From NCBI RefSeq assembly GCF_002797555.1, contig NZ_PGFA01000001.1:2170001-2234000 (forward strand): a DNA stretch of 64,000 bases. The letters run 5' to 3'. Below the pieces are notes generated by a model. The model saw only the letters and a list, made by a program, of their open reading frames with translations, made no database searches and was not told the origin of the DNA. How positions within the stretch are numbered: position 1 is the stretch's first letter; each line of letters starts with the position of its first letter. Position numbers and translations under genes: made by a program. Positions 41,801 to 49,538 of this stretch are shown one piece after another. This stretch comes from Hymenobacter chitinivorans DSM 11115 (GTDB lineage: Bacteria > Bacteroidota > Bacteroidia > Cytophagales > Hymenobacteraceae).

Positions 41801-44800
41801 CCCGCCCCGGCCCGGCTACAACTTTAAAACCCCGCTGCAGACGCCCGCCGGGCAGGGCCGCCTGGAAGTGCGCCTGCCCCCGCGCCCGGCCGACGCCGGG
41901 CCCGGCTACCGATTTCCGAACGTAGCATACCTGCTGCTCACCCAGCCCGGCAACGCTAAATTTCACCGTCTGCAGCCTCACCTGAACCTGGTGCACGCCC
42001 TGCCCGCGGGCCGCTACCGGGTGGCCGTGCTGCTTGCGGACAGCACCAGTCTGCTCCCCACCGAGGAAGTGGTGGTGGCTCCCGATGGGGTGACCTATTT
42101 CCAGCTGCGCCTCCCCGACCGGCAGCCCGGCGCGGCCCTGCGGCGGCGCATCGGCCAGCTGCTGCCCGGCTACGAGGCCAAAGACCTGAGTTTGGTGACG
42201 CCGGCCGAGGAGCTCAAAAGGGCCCAGCGCACCATTAACATTACCCAGTACGGCCAGCCGCAGCCGGGCTGGCGCACCATCCGCGGGCAGGTCACCGACC
42301 GCCAATCGGGGGAAGGCCTGCCCGGGGTGACGGTGCTGGTGGAGGGCACCACGATTGGGGCTGCTACCAACGCCGACGGCACCTACGCGCTGCAGGTTCC
42401 CAACGAAAACGTGACGCTGACTTTTAGCTCCATTGGCTACGTGCAGGAGCAAAGGCCCGCCGACCAGTACGAAATAAACGTGGCCTTGAAAGTAGATACC
42501 AAGCAGCTTTCGGAAGTGGTAGTGGTAGCATACGGCACCGAAACCAGCCGCCGAAGCGTGAGCTACGCCACGGCCACGGTATCAAACCAACTGGCGGGCA
42601 AAGTAGCCGGGGTGCAGATTCGCGGGGCGGCGACGCTGGGTTCGGGCGTGCCGGGCGGGGCCACCAACATCTTCATCCGGGGCGTGGCCTCTCTGCCCGC
42701 CGCGGCCCAACCCCTGATTATCCTCGACGGCCTGCCCTTCAACGGCCGGCTGGAAGACGTGAGCCCCAGTGATATTGCCTCCGTCAAGCTGCTGAAAGAT
42801 GCGGCGGCCACGGCCACCTACGGGGCCCGGGCGGCCAATGGGGTGCTTTTTATTACCACCAAAGCCAGCGGCACCAGCAACGACCCCGCCGGCCGGGACC
42901 CGCGCCTGGCCCTGCGCCGCAACTTCCGCGACTACGCCTGGTGGCGGCCCACGCTCATTACCGACGCCCAGGGCCGGGCCAGCACCGACGTAACCCTGCC
43001 CGACGACGTGACCGGCTGGGACACCTTCGTGCTGGGCTCCGACGACCACGGCCGCGTGGGCTCAGCCACCCAACTGCTGCGCTCCTTTAAAGCCTTGCTG
43101 GCCGAGCTGGCCGTGCCCCGCTTCCTCATCGAGGGCGACCAGACTCAGGTGCTGGGCAAAACCCTGAACTACACGCCCGACTCGGCCCAGGTCAGCACGG
43201 GCTTCGCGGTGGCCGGAGTGGCCGGCCCGCGCCACAGCCGCACGGTGCGCAGCTCGGTGCTGGACACGCTCAGCCTCACGGCCCCCACCGGCCAGGATTC
43301 GGTGCTGGTGAGCTACGACCTGCGCCAGGCCAGCGGCTACGCCGACGGGGAGCAGCGCCCGATTCCGGTGCTGCGGGCCGGCACCCGGGAGAATATCGGC
43401 ACCTTCGCCATTCTCGCGGCCCCCGACACGACCCTGACCCTGCCCTTCGACCCGCAACTGGGGCCCGTGACGGTGCGCCTGGAAAGTGACGCGCTGCCGG
43501 TGCTGCTGTCCGAAATTCAGCACCTGCAGCAGTACGCCTACCTCTGCAACGAGCAGGCCGCCTCCAAGCTCAAGGCCCTGCTGCTCGAAAAGCAGATCCG
43601 GGCCGTGCGCCAGGAGCCCTTCAACGGTGACCGGAGCATCAACTTTCTCATTCGTAAGCTGCTGGCCGGCCGCCACCAGCCCGAAAACCTGCTCTGGGGC
43701 ACCTGGGCCGCCTCCGAGGTTAGTCCCTGGGCCACCACCCACGTGCTGGAAGCGTTGCTGGCCGCCGAAAAAGCCGGCTACAAGGTGCGCCTCGACCGGG
43801 ACAAGCTCCAGCCCTACCTCTTGCAGGAGCTGGATTACCACCTGGCCGCCAAGCCCAACCCCGCCCAGCTTCAGCTGCGGCGCACCTGGTACTACCAGTC
43901 GGACGACGACCTGATCCGGCTGCTGCGGGTACTGCACCAGCTGGGCACGGCCACCGATTACCGCACCTACGTGGCGCGCCTGGAACGCTCCTACAAGGGC
44001 CGCCAGCCCTTGGACCGCTACCTGGCCCTGACCGAGTTGCGCCAGCAGCTGGGCCTGCCCTACCAGCTCGACTCGCTGCGGCGCTACCGCCTGAGCACCC
44101 AGCTGGGCGGGGTGTTCTACGCCGATACCCTGCGCCCGGGCTCCTACTACCGCTATTTGCTGCGCGGCAGCGTGGGCTCTACGCTGCTGGCCTACCGCCT
44201 GCTGCGCGCCCAGGGCGGCCACGAGCCGGAGCTGACCCGCATCCGCTTTTACCTGCTCAACCTGCGCCGCACCGACTACTGGACCAGCACCTACGAGGCG
44301 GCCCAGATTCTGGAAACCATCGGGCCCGACCTGCTGGCCGCCGGCCAACCGACTATTGCAGCGAAGGTGCAGCTCAGTGGGACCACCACTCAGCAAGTCA
44401 GCACCTTTCCCCAGCAGCTCACCTTGCCCGCCACCGCCGCCCCGCTGACCCTGCGCAAGACCGGCCTGCTGCCGGTGTACGCCACGGCCTACCAGACGCG
44501 CTGGAACCCCACGCCCGAGGCCACGGCCGCCCCCTTCACGGTGAAAACCGAGTTGGCCGGCCAAACCGGGCAGCAAGTGAGTTTGCGCGCCGGGCAGCCC
44601 GCCGAGCTGGTTGTGACGGTAAATGTGACGGCCGAGGCCCGCTACGTGCTGCTGGAAGTGCCCATTCCGGCCGGCTGCTCCTACGGCGACAACAAGGCGG
44701 GCAACTACTTCGAGGTGCACCGCGAATATCTGCGCCACCAGACCGGTATTTTCATCGACCGGCTGCCCGTGGGGGTGCACACCTTTCGCATTGCCCTGCA

Positions 44801-44906
44801 GCCCCGCTACCGGGGCCGCTACACCCTGAATCCGGCCAAAGCCGAGCTCATGTACTTTCCCACCCGCTTCGGCCGCAGCGCCAGCAAGCAGGTGCGGGTG
44901 CAGTAG
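38829..44906 (+). CDS. Giant alpha-2-macroglobulin family protein with an inserted SusC-type regulatory and plug segment
   Basis: 2025 aa. Signal peptide 1-21. Residues 50-1150 are a string of macroglobulin-type beta domains. Residues about 1150-1230 are a carboxypeptidase-regulatory-like domain (R-G-Q-V-T-D-R-Q-S-G-E-G-L-P-G-V-T-V). About 1235-1345 are a TonB-receptor plug-like domain with E-V-V-V-V-A-Y-G-T and K-D-A-A-A-T-A-T-Y-G-A-R-A-A-N-G. Then A2M-type domains resume (Y-A-W-W-R-P-T-L-I-T-D-A-Q-G-R), with a thioester-like C-N-E-Q at Cys1573, an alpha-helical toroid and a receptor-binding-like end. Bacterial A2Ms trap proteases in the periplasm. The SusC part lacks a barrel, so it is not a transporter. 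A plug next to a protease trap is an unusual combination. Confidence 0.9.
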   Translation: MPRLLLFTLYLLLLPIAAPAQQRLATARQRSYLTKVFRLSEEQTRHLYEHDLGAARPEFFTQPVDSFPSDSARQMRPLPPGYYLVAHTEGPQLVYWLRCVTDREVVVVDNQVDLTLVVRDSLGRPLEDARVALARRPVPFDAATRAYRLPNRGRSGLLAVTQAGRTTFHVVEKQADPSTYWQQQPLGRKILWVGRRLVFGFPLGYLTKPVWNLGHDLKHVSYVSTGPVGLLRSAFSEDVRAERRNRRAYQEGQQWTSYVALSKPKYRPAGDTLHLKVRLLRRPSGRPGRQPLTLWLGGGYGQPEKKLAVLRPVRPGSYEYTLPLTDTLGLRADTRVGFRLENRRGQPLVRGNFQLEDYELKSTRYTLRVAEKEHRRGQPQAVFLRGTDSNDLNLLDARVRLSVTPRSPLGPFSQRQLFLPDTLWTRSQALDPTGETRLNLPAGIFPEAEFSYAVGAVFLNADNERRTETTTVPYGLDPGKLQVELAGDSVRLRYLVQGQSVPHAARLEVSNGRELGSGTLQAGPVQLPLTLPVDPRAASYELSDADHRSVELELTEANAGLSVRSDRTHDSIFISVDNPRRLPFWYFVYRANTLVQRGYGSELQLQTTAPGPETWSVSVHYLWGEELRKAEYSIPLPQRQLIVRAEQPEVAYPGQKIRLQYTVTDGGGRPVPGVDLTSYAYTSKFGQAKLEQNLPSFEPRVVGRRSKRRFALKEGFDNSPADAGRQLLPWAQWRHQLGLDSLRFYQFLYPESGAFYQYEPAPGGLTQLAPFVVDSGRVEPPVAVYLDGVPVYVYEVNQHEPYALVAEPGRHTLSIRTATRLVTLHDVYLRHLHKLTLSIDVNQPCAELTVEKRRPLLTPEEKLTLTRSLLVTETDYTYSSLRQGNVLRPVSRLGYHGVDSYSLAGPFRPDSVLLRRSDGLRRSFLFEPLYRYYFAPGLVKLTSLDPTTHAQLFGSLHRAGFPGALPLGDFALTEAAFQARYLPGNATWAPAPPRPGYNFKTPLQTPAGQGRLEVRLPPRPADAGPGYRFPNVAYLLLTQPGNAKFHRLQPHLNLVHALPAGRYRVAVLLADSTSLLPTEEVVVAPDGVTYFQLRLPDRQPGAALRRRIGQLLPGYEAKDLSLVTPAEELKRAQRTINITQYGQPQPGWRTIRGQVTDRQSGEGLPGVTVLVEGTTIGAATNADGTYALQVPNENVTLTFSSIGYVQEQRPADQYEINVALKVDTKQLSEVVVVAYGTETSRRSVSYATATVSNQLAGKVAGVQIRGAATLGSGVPGGATNIFIRGVASLPAAAQPLIILDGLPFNGRLEDVSPSDIASVKLLKDAAATATYGARAANGVLFITTKASGTSNDPAGRDPRLALRRNFRDYAWWRPTLITDAQGRASTDVTLPDDVTGWDTFVLGSDDHGRVGSATQLLRSFKALLAELAVPRFLIEGDQTQVLGKTLNYTPDSAQVSTGFAVAGVAGPRHSRTVRSSVLDTLSLTAPTGQDSVLVSYDLRQASGYADGEQRPIPVLRAGTRENIGTFAILAAPDTTLTLPFDPQLGPVTVRLESDALPVLLSEIQHLQQYAYLCNEQAASKLKALLLEKQIRAVRQEPFNGDRSINFLIRKLLAGRHQPENLLWGTWAASEVSPWATTHVLEALLAAEKAGYKVRLDRDKLQPYLLQELDYHLAAKPNPAQLQLRRTWYYQSDDDLIRLLRVLHQLGTATDYRTYVARLERSYKGRQPLDRYLALTELRQQLGLPYQLDSLRRYRLSTQLGGVFYADTLRPGSYYRYLLRGSVGSTLLAYRLLRAQGGHEPELTRIRFYLLNLRRTDYWTSTYEAAQILETIGPDLLAAGQPTIAAKVQLSGTTTQQVSTFPQQLTLPATAAPLTLRKTGLLPVYATAYQTRWNPTPEATAAPFTVKTELAGQTGQQVSLRAGQPAELVVTVNVTAEARYVLLEVPIPAGCSYGDNKAGNYFEVHREYLRHQTGIFIDRLPVGVHTFRIALQPRYRGRYTLNPAKAELMYFPTRFGRSASKQVRVQ

Positions 44907-45082
44907 GCTGGCCGGGCAGGGCAAAATGCCGCTAAACATAGAAAATAGCGCATAACCGGTACGGCGGCCAACCACACCCGGCCGTTTCGCGGGCTCGGTT
45001 GGCCGTCGTACTTTTACCGTTGGGGTTACGCGGCCACGCAGGTGCAGTGGCCCGAATCAGTTCCGTAGCCCGCTTTTTCCGC

Positions 45083-45790
45083 ATGCCCCAGTTGCTCATC
45101 GACGACCTCCGGATTGACGTCGTCCGCAAAAATATCCGCAGTCTGCGCCTGACCGTGTACGCCCCCGACGGGCGGGTGCGGGTGGCCGCCCCCCTGCGCA
45201 CGGCTGATGCCGCCATTCACGCCTTCGTCACCACCCGCCGCGCCTGGATTCGCAAGCACCAGGAGCAGTTTGCCGCCCGTGAGCAGCCCGTGGCCCTGGA
45301 ATACGTGGCGGGAGAAACCCACTTCTACCAGGGCCGGCCGCACGAATTGCGGGTGCACGAGGCCGCCGGCACGCCGCGGGTGCAGCTACTGGAAGAAGGC
45401 TTTCTAGACTTGTTTGCCCCGGCCGGCAGCCTGCCGGAGCAGCGCGAAAAGGCCCTGAATGCCTGGTACCGGGCCCGCCTGAAAGAGCAGCTGCCGGCCC
45501 TGGCGGCCCGCTGGGAGCCGGTGGTGGGCCAGCGGGCCCACGAGTGGGGCATCAAGCTGATGCGCACCCGCTGGGGCACCTGCAGCATTCGGGCCCGGCG
45601 CATCTGGCTGAACCTGGAGCTCATCAAGCAGCCGGTACATTGCCTGGAGTACGTGGTGGTCCACGAGCTGGTCCACCTGCACGAGCGGCTCCACAACGCC
45701 CGCTTCTGGGGGCTGATGGACCAGTTTATGCCCGACTGGCGCGCCGCCAAGCAGGCCCTGCGCTCGGTGCACCTGAAGCCCTGCGGCTAA
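45083..45790 (+). CDS. YgjP-like M48-type metallopeptidase domain protein
   Basis: 235 aa, soluble. The C-terminal part carries V-V-H-E-L-V-H-L-H-E-R-L-H-N-A-R-F-W: the zinc motif HExxH with a third His, as in YgjP/DUF45 proteins (SprT-like fold). The preceding R-W-G-T-C-S-I-R-A-R-R-I-W-L-N and N-terminal beta domain (V-R-V-A-A-P-L-R-T) also fit the family. Substrates are unknown; some members associate with restriction or repair loci, but no such genes are adjacent here. ATG 45083 (M-P-Q-L-L-I-D-D) is chosen; an earlier frame start adds a non-conserved leader. A -7-like word TACTTTTA lies at 45009-45016. Confidence 0.87.
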   Translation: MPQLLIDDLRIDVVRKNIRSLRLTVYAPDGRVRVAAPLRTADAAIHAFVTTRRAWIRKHQEQFAAREQPVALEYVAGETHFYQGRPHELRVHEAAGTPRVQLLEEGFLDLFAPAGSLPEQREKALNAWYRARLKEQLPALAARWEPVVGQRAHEWGIKLMRTRWGTCSIRARRIWLNLELIKQPVHCLEYVVVHELVHLHERLHNARFWGLMDQFMPDWRAAKQALRSVHLKPCG

Positions 45791-45873
45791 AGCTTCCGGG
45801 GACGCGAAGTAGAGTTTGGCGGTACGGCCCCGTACCGGCTGCTCGCCCTCTCGAAATTGCAAAAATGCCTCTG

Positions 45874-46398
45874 GGCAAGGCAACAGTCCCTTTTGCAACT
45901 CCCGTAGGCCCTCCGGGCAAGGCCACACCCGCTACTGCATCTGCAAAAGCCACTCTGGGCGAGACGACAGGGCCTTCCGTAGTTGCAAAAGCTCGTCTTG
46001 TCAAGGCGACAGGGCCTTCCGCAGTTGCAAAAGCCCTTCTTGTCAAGGCCGCCCGGCTTTGTGGCCCTGGATAAGGCCCAGCTGCCTCGGCTGCTTCTGG
46101 CTTCTCCCATTTCCGAAAGCCCGCCGGGACGTGGCATGAAGGCCTTTTCATGCCCCAAAACCTAGTCGGGACAAGTCCCGGACGTGTTTCGGGATTCTAA
46201 AAACCCACCGGGACAAGTCCCGGACCTATTCAATAACTCCAGAAACCAGCCGGGACTTGTCCCGGGGCATTTTTGCAGTTGCGGAAGCCCATCGGGACTT
46301 GTCCCGGACGGGTTTTGCAACTCTAAAAACCGGTCGGCACAAGTCCCGAGGCGTTTCTTTGGTTGCGGAAGCTTCCCGGGACTTGTCCCGGGCCCCGC
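45874..46398. repeat. 42-bp (2 x 21) phased array with palindromic cores upstream of the ABC-F gene
   Basis: Unit starts fall at 45874, 45916, 45958, 46000, 46042, 46084, 46126, 46168, 46210, 46252, 46294, 46336 and 46378: exactly 42 bp apart. Early units start with GGCAAGG/GTCAAGG; the last six begin with GGGACAAGTCCC or its inverse GGGACTTGTCCC (46336 has one mismatch). The second 21-bp half keeps a TTGCAGTTGCAAAAGCCC-like core throughout (for example 45979, 46021, 46273, 46315), which ties both parts into one array. In-frame stops occur in every frame over the whole array. It sits between the peptidase and ABC-F genes. Confidence 0.95.
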
Positions 46399-46417
46399 GT
46401 GGTTTTCGGGAAAAAGC

Positions 46418-46425
46418 TACCTTTG
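46418..46425 (+). promoter_or_regulatory. Bacteroidota -7 promoter element of the ABC-F gene
   Basis: TACCTTTG exactly matches TAnnTTTG, with a TTTTCG at 46402-46407 as a possible -33. It begins 29 bp after the last palindrome of the phased array and 114 bp before the GTG start at 46539. Confidence 0.6.
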
Positions 46426-46538
46426 CCCCGCTCACCGCTTCCGATTCGCACTTGTAATAGCCCTTTTCTTCCGCAGCATTCCCGAGTAGTCCCCGCCCCG
46501 CGGCGAGGCCATATCCGTGTACTCTTCCGAAGAAAACC

Positions 46539-48131
46539 GTGCTAGTCATTCAGAATCTCAGCTACTGCCATCCCAATCAGGATGTGCTCTTCGACGGCCT
46601 GCAGCTGGCCCTCGAACTCCACCAGAAAAGTGCCTTGGTCGGCCATAACGGCGCTGGCAAATCGACCCTGCTTCAGCTTATTGCTGGTTTGCGGCCACCC
46701 GCGGCCGGGCGCATCAGCACCAGTAGCACGTCGTATTACGTCCCCCAGCACTTCGGGCAGTACAACCACCTGACCCTGGCCCAGGCCCTGGGCGTGGCCG
46801 ACAAGCTCACGGCCCTGCACCAGATTCTGGCCGGGGAGGCCACCGAGGCCAATATGGCGGTGCTCGACGACGACTGGACCCTGGAGGAGCGCTGCCACGA
46901 GGCCCTGGCTCACTGGCAACTCGGGCCCCTGCCGCTCAGCCAGCCTTTGGCCGAGCTCAGCGGCGGCCAGAAAACCAAGGTCTTTCTGGCCGGCCTGCTG
47001 CTGCACCGTCCCGGCCTGGTCTTGCTCGATGAGCCCAGCAACCACCTCGACGCCGCCGGCCGCCAGGGGCTCTACGACTACCTCCAAACCACGACCAGCA
47101 CCCTGCTCGTGGTCAGCCACGACCGGCAGCTGCTCAACCTGCTCGGCTCGGTCTATGAGCTCGGTCCGCGCGGCCTGACGCACTACGGGGGCAACTACGA
47201 CTTTTACGCCGCGCAAAAGCAGCTGGCGCACGCCGCCCTGACCCAGGAAGTGCACAGCAAGGAAAAGCAGCTGCGCAAGGCCCGGGAAGTGGCCCGCCAG
47301 GCGCTGGAGCGCAAGCAGAAGCAGGACGCGCGAGGGCGCAAAAACCAGGACAAAGCCGGCCTGCCGACTATTGTGCTCAACACTATGCGCCACAACGCGG
47401 AAAACAGCGCGGCCCGCCTGCAGGGCCAGCACGCCGAGAAAACCGGCAACCTGGCCCAGGAGCTCACCGACCTGCGCCGGGAGCTGCCCGCCGCCGACCA
47501 GATGAAGTTCGGCTTCGAGCACTCGGCCCGGCCCCCGGGCAAGGTAGTGCTCACGGCCGAGCAGGTCAACGTCGGCTTTGGGGGCGGCCCGCTGCTGTGG
47601 CCCCAGCCCCTGAGCCTGCAGATTCGCAGCGGGGAGCGACTAGCGCTGCGCGGCTCCAACGGCACGGGCAAAACCACCCTGATCCGGCTGCTGCTGGGCC
47701 TGCAAGCGCCCACCCGCGGCACCGTGCGCCGGGCGGCCGGCCGGGCCGTGTACATCGACCAGGACTATTCCCTGCTGCCCGCCCACGGTACGGTCTACGA
47801 GCTGGCCCAGCACTTCAACCGGGAAGCCGCCCGGCCCGAGCACGAAGTCAAGATTCGCCTGGCCCGCTTCCTGTTCGGGCCCGACACCTGGGACCAGCCC
47901 GCGCCCAGCCTGAGCGGGGGCGAGAAATTGCGCCTGGCCCTGTGCGGCCTCACGCTGGGCCGGCCGGCCCCCGATTTGCTGGTCCTCGACGAGCCCACCA
48001 ACAACCTCGACCTGCAGAACCTGGCCATTCTCACCGCCGCCCTGCGCGAGTACGCCGGCACCGTGCTGGTCGTCAGCCACGACGCGGCCTTTCTGGCGGA
48101 TATCCGCGTGGAGCGCACTATTAATCTGTAG
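46539..48131 (+). CDS. ABC-F family ATPase (two nucleotide-binding domains)
   Basis: 530 aa soluble protein with two ABC domains and no membrane part. ABC1: G-H-N-G-A-G-K-S-T, L-S-G-G-Q-K-T-K-V-F, L-V-L-L-D-E-P-S-N-H-L-D. Linker about 235-330, charged and coiled-coil (Q-A-L-E-R-K-Q-K-Q-D-A-R-G-R-K). ABC2: G-S-N-G-T-G-K-T-T, L-S-G-G-E-K-L-R-L-A, L-L-V-L-D-E-P-T-N-N-L-D. ABC-F proteins act on the ribosome, as translation factors or as antibiotic protection proteins; which is not clear here. GTG 46539 is used, giving V(M)-L-V-I-Q-N-L-S-Y, the expected first strand. The upstream phased array and long 5' region suggest regulated expression. Ends 11 bp inside the next convergent gene. Confidence 0.9.
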   Translation: MLVIQNLSYCHPNQDVLFDGLQLALELHQKSALVGHNGAGKSTLLQLIAGLRPPAAGRISTSSTSYYVPQHFGQYNHLTLAQALGVADKLTALHQILAGEATEANMAVLDDDWTLEERCHEALAHWQLGPLPLSQPLAELSGGQKTKVFLAGLLLHRPGLVLLDEPSNHLDAAGRQGLYDYLQTTTSTLLVVSHDRQLLNLLGSVYELGPRGLTHYGGNYDFYAAQKQLAHAALTQEVHSKEKQLRKAREVARQALERKQKQDARGRKNQDKAGLPTIVLNTMRHNAENSAARLQGQHAEKTGNLAQELTDLRRELPAADQMKFGFEHSARPPGKVVLTAEQVNVGFGGGPLLWPQPLSLQIRSGERLALRGSNGTGKTTLIRLLLGLQAPTRGTVRRAAGRAVYIDQDYSLLPAHGTVYELAQHFNREAARPEHEVKIRLARFLFGPDTWDQPAPSLSGGEKLRLALCGLTLGRPAPDLLVLDEPTNNLDLQNLAILTAALREYAGTVLVVSHDAAFLADIRVERTINL

Positions 48132-48924
48132 AGTGAGGACTTTTCGGCGGGGCGGCCCGGCGCTTTACCTGGGCCACTTCGTCATCGAGCCGGCCAATGA
48201 TGCTCACCGGCTGGGGCAGGTCTTCGCGAAAGGCCACGCCGTGAAACCCGCCGTAGATGCGCTGGTTGACTTCCCTCGTCAGGCTGGAATCCAGGCGCAG
48301 GCCCTGGCGGGTGTGCTCGTAAAACACCAGCGGGTTGTAGCTGGTCAGGGGCGGCCCGTCGGGCTGCTCGTCCCAGGTTTCGAAAAAGCGCCAGTAGCCG
48401 GCGTATTCCAGGGCCGGGTCCTGGTCGAGGTTGGCGGCCGGGGCCACAAACACGGGCACGTTTTCCCGGCCCGCCACCCGGCCCTGGCGGATGCGGAACA
48501 CCCGGCCGTGGTTCATGCCCGGTCGGCCGGTTACTTCCAGCACCAGGTCGTGGCCCCCGGCCGGGTTGCGCAGCAGCAGCGGGTAGAGCGGCTCGTTCAA
48601 CTCGTAGCTAGTCTTGGTATCCCGGAGCACTACCTGGCCATCCTGAAGGAGCTGCAGGGAGGAGAACAGGATAAAATCCTCGAAGTCTCGCCCATTCTTC
48701 AGCTGCAGCCGAAAGCCGTCCGCCAGGGGCAGTTCCCGCACCTTGGCTTCCCGGCCCCTACTTCCGGTAGTGGCGGGCCGTGGCTGAGCGCCGCTGGCCC
48801 TGCCCCTGGCGGGAGTCCCGGGCGCCGACGATGGCGCGCTGGCCGCCGCTCGGCGGTTACCAGACTCGCAGCTGGTCAAACCAGCAACAGCGGCCAGGAC
48901 AACAAGAACTCGGAGTGGGCGCAT
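48121..48924 (-). CDS. Putative lipoprotein of unknown function
   Basis: 267 aa from ATG 48924 (an ATG 4 codons earlier also fits). Signal with lipobox G-L-T-S-C, then a Ser/Ala/Pro-rich linker to about residue 60. The folded part is beta-rich (L-P-L-A-D-G-F-R-L-Q-L-K-N-G; F-I-L-F-S-S-L-Q-L-L-Q-D-G-Q-V-V-L) with W-R-F-F-E-T-W-D-E-Q near 185. No family recognised. Its 3' end overlaps the ABC-F 3' end by 11 bp (convergent). Confidence 0.75.
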   Translation of the reverse strand: MRPLRVLVVLAAVAGLTSCESGNRRAAASAPSSAPGTPARGRASGAQPRPATTGSRGREAKVRELPLADGFRLQLKNGRDFEDFILFSSLQLLQDGQVVLRDTKTSYELNEPLYPLLLRNPAGGHDLVLEVTGRPGMNHGRVFRIRQGRVAGRENVPVFVAPAANLDQDPALEYAGYWRFFETWDEQPDGPPLTSYNPLVFYEHTRQGLRLDSSLTREVNQRIYGGFHGVAFREDLPQPVSIIGRLDDEVAQVKRRAAPPKSPHSTD

Positions 48925-49022
48925 AGGGGCTGACAAGGCCGCAAACTTAGCAAAAGATGCCCCCGCCCGGTACTGGCCGGCAATATCCGCCGCGCTTACC
49001 CCAGAGTGCCGCCCGGCCTGGG

Positions 49023-49394
49023 CTAGGCGGCCACCGGGGCCACCGGCAGAAACGCCGACCGGTCGCGCACGAAGGCGGCCACCCAGACCAGGGCCAGGAT
49101 AAAGGCGGCCGGCACAGCGGTGTGGGCGTGCGAGAGGTCGACGGCAATGGCCCCGGCGAAGTAGCTGGTCAGCAGCAGCAGGCCCAGCTTCATGGTTTTG
49201 GGGTAGACAAACAGGGCCGTGAAGACGAGCTCCATCATCCCCAGCGCCGGCATGTACTCGACCATGTGGGCAGCAGTGAGGGCTTTACGCACTTCCTCGG
49301 CGCCGAGCAGCTTCATGATGCCGCTGGCCGTAATCATCAGGGCGGGTACGGCCGTAACCAGGCCGGTAAGGAGGGGTTTCTTGTGGAGTGCCAT
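49023..49394 (-). CDS. DoxX-like membrane protein
   Basis: 123 aa with four predicted membrane helices (about 10-30, 48-68, 74-92, 98-116). The pattern M-I-T-A-S-G-I-M-K-L-L-G at 19-30 and Y-M-P-A-L-G-M-M-E-L-V-F after it is that of the DoxX/DoxD-like family, small quinone- or redox-linked membrane proteins. ATG 49394 is selected because the open frame upstream would overlap the operator region. It is divergent from an HxlR-type regulator gene (49539), a common pairing in which the regulator controls its neighbour. Confidence 0.78.
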   Translation of the reverse strand: MALHKKPLLTGLVTAVPALMITASGIMKLLGAEEVRKALTAAHMVEYMPALGMMELVFTALFVYPKTMKLGLLLLTSYFAGAIAVDLSHAHTAVPAAFILALVWVAAFVRDRSAFLPVAPVAA

Positions 49395-49455
49395 GGCAAA
49401 AGTTGGTAAAAAACGTTCCGACCCTTGCTGGCCGGGGCCGTAAAGATGAGCCCCA

Positions 49456-49500
49456 ACCGGTATAATCCGGATAGTGGTTTCCCAAAGGATACCGGTATCC
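49456..49500. promoter_or_regulatory. Operator between doxX-like and hxlR-type genes
   Basis: Perfect 14-bp palindrome GGATACCGGTATCC at 49487-49500, plus an extra half site ACCGGTAT at 49456-49463. It lies in the divergent promoter gap of a regulator and its probable target, where HxlR-type proteins usually bind. Inference from position and symmetry. Confidence 0.55.
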
Positions 49501-49538
49501 TGAAAGCTACTCGCCTGATTTATAACGACCTTTACACC

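Noticed and set aside
43062-44975. Long minus-strand frames (637 and 607 codons) across the A2M gene
   Set aside because: Antisense shadows; the A2M frame carries all family motifs and a signal peptide.
45544-46158. Cys-rich or K-A-x-x-V-K-A repeat proteins encoded by the phased array on either strand
   Set aside because: Frames stop inside the array although the repeat goes on, and no start or signal is convincing; the array has the same period outside these frames.
45874-46398. CRISPR array
   Set aside because: The repeating core is only about 12 bp, the second half of each 42-bp unit is itself repeated, early and late units differ, and no cas gene is present.
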